DNA of 51,919 nt, from contig DPHC01000020.1 in assembly GCA_003523055.1 (NCBI GenBank), positions 14,698 through 66,616 on the forward strand. The letters are read 5' to 3'. Of this stretch, positions 46,258 through 51,919 are shown piece after piece (position 1 is the stretch's first letter; every line of letters starts with the position of its first letter). A program made the position numbers and the translations under genes. This stretch comes from Dehalococcoidia bacterium. Its GTDB lineage: Bacteria; Chloroflexota; Dehalococcoidia; Lucifugimonadales; UBA3495. The notes beneath the pieces are model-generated. The model searched no databases. It saw nothing but the letters and a program-made list of their open reading frames with translations, and had not been told where the DNA came from.

Positions 46258-47104
46258 TTCTAGTTTGAGCGAAGATTATCCTGCCAGATGCAGTTTGGAG
46301 TACCCGAGTAACTACAACATCATGGCTTGAATTCAGGTATTGTCTCCCGCCTTCTACAACAACCATTGTTCCATCGTCTAAATAAGCTACCCCTTGGCCG
46401 ATTTCTTTTCCTTCTTGTACAATATGAACATTCATATCTTCGCCTGGTATCACGATTGTTTTTACAGCATTAGCAAGTTCGTTTACATTTAATACTGAGA
46501 TTCCTTGTAATTCAGCAACTCTGTTCAAGTTGTAGTCGGTGGTAAATATACAAGCATGCATGTTCTTGGCAAGATGTATAAGCTCAGCATCAACTTCATT
46601 TGTGAAAGTTACACCTACATCTAATATTCGCATTGTTATTTTACTGCTGTTTTGTAAGTCAGAAAGAACATCAAGTCCTCTCCGGCCTTTGTTCCGCCGA
46701 ATGGTGTCTGGAGAATCAGATATATGCCTTAATTCGTCTAGTACAAACCGTGGAATTAATAGTTCTCTGTCGATAAAACCAGTAGAAACAATATCGGAAA
46801 TTCTTCCATCTATAATCGCGCTTGTATCAACCAATATGGATGATGCCCCCGTGTTGGCTCCTCGGGACCCAGATTGGTTTATGCTCGATTGCATAAAGTT
46901 CCTAATATTTTTTCCCTTGCTAATCCCTATCGTAAGGCCTACTAGTCCAAAAATTCCATATAATATAAATGGAAGTACGTTGCCTATCCACCCGTTTAAG
47001 TCTGACAGAGGAAAATACAGCAACGCAGCAATTACTAGGCCTGCAATTAATCCGAGAATGCCGGCAGCTAGTGTGAATCCGGATATAGTTTTTGAAGAAT
47101 CCAT
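46250..47104 (-). CDS. PIN/TRAM-domain membrane protein (YacL-like)
   Basis: 284 residues. Two or more membrane spans in the first ~80 residues (FTLAAGILGLIAGLVIAALLYFPLSD, FILYGIFGLVGLTIGISKG), a PIN nuclease domain with acidic residues in ILVDTSAIIDGRISDIVSTGF (about 91-111) and CIFTTDYNLNRVAELQGI (about 179-196), and a TRAM-like C-terminus (GEDMNVHIVQEGKEIGQGVAYLDDGTMVVVEGG, about 212-244). YacL-type proteins precede ispD in many bacteria. Likely RNA-cleaving; target unknown. Confidence 0.93.
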   Translation of the reverse strand: MDSSKTISGFTLAAGILGLIAGLVIAALLYFPLSDLNGWIGNVLPFILYGIFGLVGLTIGISKGKNIRNFMQSSINQSGSRGANTGASSILVDTSAIIDGRISDIVSTGFIDRELLIPRFVLDELRHISDSPDTIRRNKGRRGLDVLSDLQNSSKITMRILDVGVTFTNEVDAELIHLAKNMHACIFTTDYNLNRVAELQGISVLNVNELANAVKTIVIPGEDMNVHIVQEGKEIGQGVAYLDDGTMVVVEGGRQYLNSSHDVVVTRVLQTASGRIIFAQTRSA

Positions 47105-47130
47105 AATGTACCCTTATTTATAGGTACATT
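47105..47130 (-). promoter_or_regulatory. Inverted repeat at the start of the PIN/TRAM gene
   Basis: Arms AATGTACC and GGTACATT (8 bp, perfect) around a 10-nt loop, directly in front of the start codon at 47104-47102. The AAGG ribosome-site sequence lies in the loop/arm, so the element could act as an operator or translation-blocking hairpin. Confidence 0.4.
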
Positions 47131-47365
47131 CTATGCGATATATGATTATTCGGTCAAATGATAATGAATATGTATAAACTGAATTTTATGAGTATTCGAT
47201 GGTTATTTGTTAAACTCATCATTTTATGCGTATTAAGTAGTTTGGAAGTATTTAATAGTGGCGAGGAAACATTTTTATGTATATAATTTGTTTATTGTCA
47301 TTGGGTGTTGTTTTAACTATCTTAATGAGAATAGAAATATAAGTGTTAATAATTGCGAGGTGTGT

Positions 47366-48049
47366 ATGTATAGTAATGTTGTAAATAAATTACAAGAAGT
47401 GATTGACTCTAAATCAATTTTGAATCATCCTTTCTATCAAGCATGGCAGAAAGGTGAATTAACTAAAGAAGATTTGAAATTATACGCAGAGCAATATTAT
47501 TTCTTCGAATCATCCTTCCCTCAGCGGTTAAGTACCATTCACTCAAAATGTGATGATGCAGAAGCTCGACAAGCTATTTTAATTAACTTATGGGATGAAG
47601 AACACGGGGAAAACAATCATTCTAATCAATGGCTGAATTTTTGCTACGGTTTAGGATTAGATACTGAAGAAGTAAAGCAAGCAGAACTAATGCCCACAAC
47701 CAAACACTTGATTAATACTTATACGACCATATGTGATGAACAGGATTTCAGGCATGGGTTATCAATCATGTACGCATGGGAATATCAGGTTCCTAAAGTT
47801 GCAACAGAAAAAATAGTCGGCTTACGAAAATATTTTGACCTTAATGAGGATTCATTAGAATTTTTCAAAGTCCATAGTACTGAAAAAATAGGTCATCATG
47901 AGGCCGAAGCAGAATCTATCAATAACAGCATAGAAGAAACCCAATTAAAAGATGTGTTGATTAGTGTTAATGAAGCTTTGGATGCAATGTGGATGTTTCT
48001 AGATGGCATTGAAGAATCACGAGAAAAATTGACTGCAATAGCAGATTGA
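47366..48049 (+). CDS. CADD-like/PqqC-TenA-fold protein (putative folate-related oxygenase)
   Basis: 227 residues. I start at ATG 47366 with GCGAGG upstream; a frame-extended ATG at 47258 adds 36 residues lacking family character. The all-helical heme-oxygenase-like fold matches Chlamydia CADD and its relatives, which make para-aminobenzoate by a self-sacrificing route. Ligand-type residues appear as E78-x6-H85 (DEEHGENNH), E139 (AWEYQ), H170 and H177; Y24 and K149 occupy the positions of the CADD Tyr/Lys. The Asp of H-x3-D-x2-H appears to be K174 here (E173 beside it), which is odd. 40 nt upstream of the BtuF-like gene. Confidence 0.75.
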   Translation: MYSNVVNKLQEVIDSKSILNHPFYQAWQKGELTKEDLKLYAEQYYFFESSFPQRLSTIHSKCDDAEARQAILINLWDEEHGENNHSNQWLNFCYGLGLDTEEVKQAELMPTTKHLINTYTTICDEQDFRHGLSIMYAWEYQVPKVATEKIVGLRKYFDLNEDSLEFFKVHSTEKIGHHEAEAESINNSIEETQLKDVLISVNEALDAMWMFLDGIEESREKLTAIAD

Positions 48050-48089
48050 TAAACCTGCGCAATGAAACTAATAAGGCAAGGATGTTGAT

Positions 48090-49010
48090 ATGAGAATTTG
48101 CTCATTTATTCCTAGTGCGACTGAAATTGTATATCTACTAGATCAGGAAGATAATCTTTTTGGAGTTACTCATGAATGTGATTTTCCTTATGATGCCATT
48201 AACAAACCTAATGTAGTTAAAAGCGTTTTCGATAATTTTGAAAACCCAACGAGCGAAAAGATTAATGAAATTATTTCTGAAAGATTAAAAAACGGACTTG
48301 GTATATACGAAATTGATGAAGATGTACTAAAAGCTGCTAATCCAGACATTATTTTCACTCAGCAAATTTGTGAAGTTTGAGCCATATCATCTCAGCAGGT
48401 TGCTGAGGCTTGCCAAGAGCTTAATCAACAGCCTGAAGTTATGTCTATGGACCCTCAATTTGTTTCTGATGTTTTGAAAGACATACTTAGAGTTGGAGCA
48501 GTGTTAGGGCAACAAACAAAAGCACAGATAGTTGTCGATGATCTCCAAAAAAGAATAGACTTAGTATGTGAAACTGCTAAATTAGCCACTGAGAAACCTA
48601 AAATTTTGTGTATAGAATGGTCTGATCCTGTCATGTGCGGAGGTCACTGGATACCAGAAATGATAGAAATGGCCGGCGGTATTGATTGTTTTGGCGACAA
48701 AAACGCTGGCTCAATGAAAATAGAATGGGACAATGTGTTAGATGCGAAGCCAGATATTATTGTTTTAATGCCTTGTGGATTTGGCGTAAAAAGAGCATTA
48801 GAGGATTTGGACAGCTTAAGAGAGCGCGAAGGATGGGACCAAATACCTGCTGTTGTAAATAAGAGAGTGTTTGTGGTTGATGCTGGTAGTTATACCAGTA
48901 GATCTGGGCCACGTTTGGTCACGGGATTGGAGATTTTGGCTGAAATAATGCACCCGGAAATTGTGAGTGGAATGATACCTGGAGATTCAGTGTTACGAGT
49001 AGATCGTTAG
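48090..49010 (+). CDS. Cobalamin-binding BtuF-like protein with in-frame UGA (candidate selenoprotein, Sec97)
   Basis: Starts at ATG 48090 with AAGGA upstream. The frame reads MRICSFIPSATEIVYLL, then CEV and TGA at 48378-48380, and continues in the same frame as AISSQQVAEA... to TAG at 49008. Total 306 residues, full length for cytoplasmic-type BtuF/FepB-like 'cobalamin-binding' proteins (IEWSDPVMCGGHWIPEMIEMAGG near 170-192; IIVLMPCGFGVKRAL near 229-243). Relatives, as I recall, have CEVCAVS here, so UGA sits where Cys is expected: C94-E-V-U97. No signal peptide. A 7-bp hairpin with a GGT loop follows the UGA. A split pseudogene is the alternative. Confidence 0.8.
48391..48407 (+). promoter_or_regulatory. 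Candidate bacterial SECIS hairpin of the BtuF-like gene
   Basis: CTCAGCA, loop GGT, TGCTGAG: perfect 7-bp stem. The first loop G (48398) is 18 nt after the end of the TGA (48380), inside the known 16-37 nt range, and the GGU apical loop resembles that of the E. coli fdhF SECIS. Confidence 0.75.
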
Positions 49011-49681
49011 TTTTTACTAAACCCGGAATAAGGATAATTTTTTTGTACTTCTGTATTTAATAATTTTATAGATTCATCTAATATTGGTAATAACGTTTCT
49101 ATCTGCGTATTCACTTCTTGATTTTCTAGCATATTTTGCTTAACTGTGTTTGGTAGTGAAAAATTTTCTAATAACAAATTAATTGCCTGCAACGTGAGTA
49201 AATACGGATCCTCTTTAGTATTTACTTTTTTCATCCACCCGCCAGATGCTTTAGTTATTACTTGTTGCATCTGTTCTACTGATCCTTTCAACTGGTCTAA
49301 TAGTTTGGTACCCGGCCTATAAATTGATGGAAGAGATTGTTGTATGTTAGCGCTAAGGTAAGGCTGATTATATGTCAACTTCTTAATTTCGAATTTGGCT
49401 TTTCCAGTGATTAGGATATCAATAGTCCCATCAGTATTTCGGATATTGTCGTTGATATATCCTGCAGTCCCAATATTGTACGGAATAGCGTATTCTCCTA
49501 CTTCTTGCCCGCTCTTAATTAGCATGATACCTACAGGACAATTGTTTTTTATGCAGAAATCAACCATGTCTTTATAACGGTCTTCAAATATGTGGAGATT
49601 AATCTCCATGTTTGGAAATAGAACTAAATTAAGCGGGAATATTGGGATATTATCTGGTAATTTCATTTGTTCTTGTTGCAA
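49007..49681 (-). CDS. LON N-terminal substrate-binding domain protein
   Basis: 224 residues with the LonN/PUA-like fold: IPIFPLNLVLFPNMEINLHIFEDRYKDMVDFCI (about 10-42) and the strand-rich VGEYAIPYNIGTAGYINDNIRNTDGTIDILITGKAKFEI. A helical tail follows (QLKGSVEQMQQVITKASGG and LLLENFSLPNTVKQNMLE). No ATPase or protease domain is attached, so it is a stand-alone member, thought to bind protein substrates or small ligands. Its last 4 bases overlap the end of the convergent BtuF-like gene. Confidence 0.92.
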   Translation of the reverse strand: MQQEQMKLPDNIPIFPLNLVLFPNMEINLHIFEDRYKDMVDFCIKNNCPVGIMLIKSGQEVGEYAIPYNIGTAGYINDNIRNTDGTIDILITGKAKFEIKKLTYNQPYLSANIQQSLPSIYRPGTKLLDQLKGSVEQMQQVITKASGGWMKKVNTKEDPYLLTLQAINLLLENFSLPNTVKQNMLENQEVNTQIETLLPILDESIKLLNTEVQKNYPYSGFSKN

Positions 49682-49690
49682 TGCTGTATA

Positions 49691-50119
49691 CTAAGGCTCG
49701 ACTTTTATGCTGTCTCCCACATTGAAAGTCCCGCCATTGAGTACGATTGATAAAATTCCACGTTGTCCATCTAATTCCTCTTGTAATCCAGGAGTGATTG
49801 CATCCATTTTATGGCACGGATCACATAGTCCTGTCGCTTCTAAAGTTACATCTTCTCCAACAAAAAACACGTTGCCTGGTTTGATCGTGGATAAATCTAA
49901 TCCTGTGGTTGTTATGTTTTCTTTTATTTGGCCTGGGACTAAATTAAAATTGTCTAGAGTTTCTTTATCCATTACTAAAACCTGTCTAGCATTTAAAGGA
50001 TTGCGGCTTCGATCATTTTCTAGCCCTTCGCCAGAAATAGCAGAAGCAGATTTTACTTCTACAGAATCTTCTCCTTTAATTTCTGCAATGTGTATTGAAA
50101 CAATTTTTCCTTGATTCAT
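49691..50119 (-). CDS. MOSC-domain protein
   Basis: 142 residues resembling the MOSC (molybdenum cofactor sulfurase C-terminal) beta-barrel: VSIHIAEIKGEDSVEV at the start, GEGLENDRSRNPLNARQVLVMDKE (about 30-53), TTGLDLSTIKPGNVFFVGEDVTLEATGLCDPCHKM (about 71-105), with the likely functional cysteines in GLCDPC, and GQRGILSIVLNGGTFNVGDSI. Stand-alone MOSC proteins bind Moco or transfer sulfur; no Moco gene is adjacent. 9 nt upstream of the LonN gene and likely cotranscribed. Confidence 0.93.
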   Translation of the reverse strand: MNQGKIVSIHIAEIKGEDSVEVKSASAISGEGLENDRSRNPLNARQVLVMDKETLDNFNLVPGQIKENITTTGLDLSTIKPGNVFFVGEDVTLEATGLCDPCHKMDAITPGLQEELDGQRGILSIVLNGGTFNVGDSIKVEP

Positions 50120-50142
50120 ATTGATCCTCCTTTATTTTAGAG

Positions 50143-50171
50143 TTTACTGGTTACTTAGTAGGCATTATAGT
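50143..50171 (+). promoter_or_regulatory. Promoter of the second enoyl-CoA hydratase gene
   Basis: TTTACT, 17-nt spacer, TATAGT, ~47 nt before the ATG at 50218. Four of six matches at -35 (TTGACA) and five of six at -10 (TATAAT). Confidence 0.5.
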
Positions 50172-50217
50172 GGTAAATAACATTATTGTGAATGCTAAAT
50201 AGTAGGAGGAATACTGG

Positions 50218-51072
50218 ATGTCGAATGAATTCATAAAAACAGAAATGACAGATGGTGTCTTAAAAATAACCATGCATGACCCAGCCACTCGCAACGCATT
50301 AGGTCCGCAAATGGCAAGAGAAATGATTGACACATTAGATAATTTCGAACGAGACCCTAAAGGTAGAGTTCTGTTATTAACAGGTACAGAACCATCTTTT
50401 TGCTCTGGGGCAAATGTGAAAGGTTTCCGACAACGTATTGAAGACAGAGAACAGCAGGTAGCGTCAGATGGAGAACAGGAATCATTGCCTTGGGGCACTA
50501 TGGAAAAAATATATTCAAAAAGAGATACGCAGTCCCAATATGCCGCTCCTAAAGTTGTATTAAAATTACACGAGTTACAAAAACCTTCTATTGCAGCAGT
50601 GAATGGGCATGCCATGGGTGTGGGTATGGGATTGTCGCTTGGATGTGATATCAGGATAGCGGGTGAAAAGGCACAATTTTCAGAAGCTTTTGTTTTAAAT
50701 GGATTAATTCCGGCAGATGGGAGTTGCTGGCAATTACCAAGATTGATAGGTCTTTCTAATACACTCATGCTGCAATATACGGGTGATCGCATAAGTGGTG
50801 AAGAAGCTTATCGGATGGGATTGGTTAGTAAAGTAGTAAGTGACGACAAATTGTTAGATGAATCCCTTGGATTAGCTTTGAGACTAGCGTCAGGTCCTAC
50901 GCAATCGCATGCCATGATTAAATATTTAGTACATAAGAGTTTGGAAATGGATCTTGGTGAAAGCTTAGGATTAGCTCACGTAGCGCAAGAACACATGAGA
51001 ACCACTATAGATCATAAAGAGGCCGTACAGGCATTTATAGACAAACGAAAGCCAAATTTTATAGGGAAATAA
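50218..51072 (+). CDS. Enoyl-CoA hydratase/isomerase family protein
   Basis: 284-residue crotonase-fold protein: GVLKITMHDPATRNALGPQMAREMIDTL at the start, TGTEPSFCSGANVKGF (about 59-74) and AAVNGHAMGVGMGLSLGCDIRIAGEKAQFSEAFVLNGLIPADGSCWQLPRLIG (about 124-176). A loop insertion of ~25 residues at about 80-105 (EDREQQVASDGEQESLP) is larger than in typical hydratases. AGGAGG upstream. It may be a hydratase or an isomerase; the substrate is unknown. Not close in sequence to the paralog at 26208. Confidence 0.92.
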   Translation: MSNEFIKTEMTDGVLKITMHDPATRNALGPQMAREMIDTLDNFERDPKGRVLLLTGTEPSFCSGANVKGFRQRIEDREQQVASDGEQESLPWGTMEKIYSKRDTQSQYAAPKVVLKLHELQKPSIAAVNGHAMGVGMGLSLGCDIRIAGEKAQFSEAFVLNGLIPADGSCWQLPRLIGLSNTLMLQYTGDRISGEEAYRMGLVSKVVSDDKLLDESLGLALRLASGPTQSHAMIKYLVHKSLEMDLGESLGLAHVAQEHMRTTIDHKEAVQAFIDKRKPNFIGK

Positions 51073-51132
51073 CCTTGAAAACCAGCGTTTTAAACTCTCT
51101 GTCATATTGATTTTTTATTTTTAAATTAAAGC

Positions 51133-51161
51133 TTGACTGCTAGGTGTACTACCCATATAAT
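51133..51161 (+). promoter_or_regulatory. rRNA promoter, near-consensus
   Basis: TTGACT (5 of 6) and TATAAT (6 of 6) separated by 17 nt. Expected transcript start near 51168, ~210 nt before the mature 23S. Confidence 0.8.
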
Positions 51162-51379
51162 ATTCTGCCTACGCGATTGAATAAGTGGATATGTACCGTC
51201 AAGGAATATATCGCAGTTATGCCCACAAAAGTGGTAGTAGCTACACTACACAGTTGAGTACGCACCTTAACAATTGAATAAGTAAATTATTTTTTGTCCT
51301 AACAAAAATAAAGCAATTGAACAAATTGTAAGCAATTAATACTGAGAACAATGTAAAAAGTTTGAAGTTCTTAGCGTGA
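51162..51379 (+). other. 23S leader; no gene visible
   Basis: AT-rich leader without ORFs or tRNA. It contains a direct repeat ATTGAATAAGT at 51176-51186 and 51273-51283 (97 nt apart). No 16S rRNA 3' end or spacer tRNA is present. Confidence 0.6.
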
Positions 51380-51919
51380 GTCAAGTTATTAAGGGCTCAC
51401 GGTGAATGCCTTGGGATCAAGGACCGAAGAAGGGCGCGGTAAGGCTGCGATATGCCTCGATTAGCTGTCTAACGAGCTTAGTCGAGGATTCCCGAATGGG
51501 GAAACCCGTTCCGGTGTTGAGCCGGTTCATCTGCATTTGTGCAGAGGGTAAGTGGGGGAACTGAAACATCTAAGTACCCTGAGGAATAGAAATCAACCGA
51601 GATTCCCCTAGTAGTGGCGAACGAACGGGGAATAGGCCAAACCATTATGACTTAGTGGCGTAAGGGCCTATGTCATAGTGGTGTCATAGGAGGCACCTGG
51701 AGTTACCTTGCTAAACTCCAAGAAGTTACAAAATATACATTTAGTCGAAGGACCCTGGGAAGGGCCGTCATAGAAGGTGAGAACCCTGTAGACGAAAAGT
51801 GTATATCTTCTGGTGCATTTCCTAAGTACCACGGGACACGAGAAATCTTGTGGGAAGTCGGGGGGACCACCCTCCAAGCCTAAATATCCTTGATCACCGA
51901 TAGCGAACAAGTACCGTGA
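51380..51919 (+). rRNA. rrl: 23S ribosomal RNA, 5' part (runs off window)
   Basis: Starts with sequence matching the 23S 5' end (AAGTTATTAAGGGCTCACGG, compare the E. coli start) and contains universally conserved stretches such as CGAATGGGGAAACCC near 51493 and CTGAAACATCTAAGTA at 51561-51576, followed by TAGTGGCGAACGAACGGGGA. The 3' part is beyond the window. The gene is not preceded by 16S; an enoyl-CoA hydratase gene lies 308 nt upstream. Confidence 0.97.

Noticed and set aside
48090..49010. Two separate genes or a pseudogene split at TGA
   Set aside because: The same frame continues, homology spans both parts without loss, the downstream part has no ribosome site near its ATG at 48441, and a SECIS-like hairpin follows the TGA.
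3615..49010. UGA reassigned to Trp or Gly genome-wide
   Set aside because: Many genes here end normally at TGA, for example thrC.
1..51919. CRISPR arrays, transposons, prophage or integrons
   Set aside because: No direct repeat arrays, transposase, integrase or phage genes were found by reading both strands.

Overview
This is an AT-rich bacterial chromosome segment. It is densely packed with mostly housekeeping genes, and I see no insertion sequences, prophage genes or CRISPR arrays. The gene mix points to a free-living, probably marine bacterium. It includes siroheme-route heme genes, Ni-superoxide dismutase, a luciferase-like (F420-type) oxidoreductase, a CysO-like sulfur carrier, selenoproteins, and a 23S rRNA gene with no 16S just upstream. 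The unlinked 23S and the tightly spaced small genome style fit Chloroflexota (Dehalococcoidia/SAR202-like), but this is a low-confidence inference without a phylogenetic search.

Layout. 1-2605 (minus): rpsF (partial), glyA and an unrecognised gene. 2773-5568 (plus): two MaoC-type dehydratase subunits, a SelW-like selenoprotein with an in-frame TGA, a pentapeptide-repeat protein and a BioD-like/DRTGG protein. 5572-8692 (minus): CPA2 antiporter, ABM-domain protein and a class C beta-lactamase-like lipoprotein. 8826-10656 (plus): threonine synthase, NIL-domain protein and CysO/MoaD-like sulfur carrier. Then tgt (minus), a small membrane ORF with a TauE/SafE permease (plus), and aroB-aroK with a double-VOC protein (minus).

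15813-23655 (plus) is one long tetrapyrrole operon: fused siroheme decarboxylase AhbA-AhbB, precorrin-2 dehydrogenase, hemA, hemC, cobA-hemD fusion, hemB and hemL. It encodes glutamyl-tRNA to siroheme and on to didecarboxysiroheme. A 16-bp-arm bidirectional terminator separates it from Ni-SOD. Next come ilvD, an enoyl-CoA hydratase, a Wzy/O-antigen-ligase-TPR protein, mutS2, and small metabolic genes (DinB, NIPSNAP, LLM oxidoreductase, NTF2-like, alpha/beta hydrolase). Then rplY, a DUF3800-like protein, and a phosphonate-type ABC importer (phnDCEE) whose first permease gene has no ATG/GTG/TTG start for its first membrane segment. tRNA-Ser(GGA), a hydroxyacid reductase, a 50-aa ORF, a GlcD-like FAD enzyme, cysS-ispF-ispD-PIN/TRAM, a CADD-like diiron-fold protein, a BtuF-like protein, a Lon-N protein, a MOSC protein and a second enoyl-CoA hydratase follow. 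The window ends inside 23S rRNA, which has a near-consensus promoter.

The most interesting observation is selenium use. Two genes are interrupted by in-frame TGA codons, each at the second position of a C-x-x-U motif and each followed 18-21 nt later by a perfect hairpin with G in the apical loop (bacterial SECIS geometry). One is the known SelW/Rdx family. The other, at 48090-49010, is a cobalamin/corrinoid-binding BtuF-like protein, a family I do not know to contain selenocysteine.
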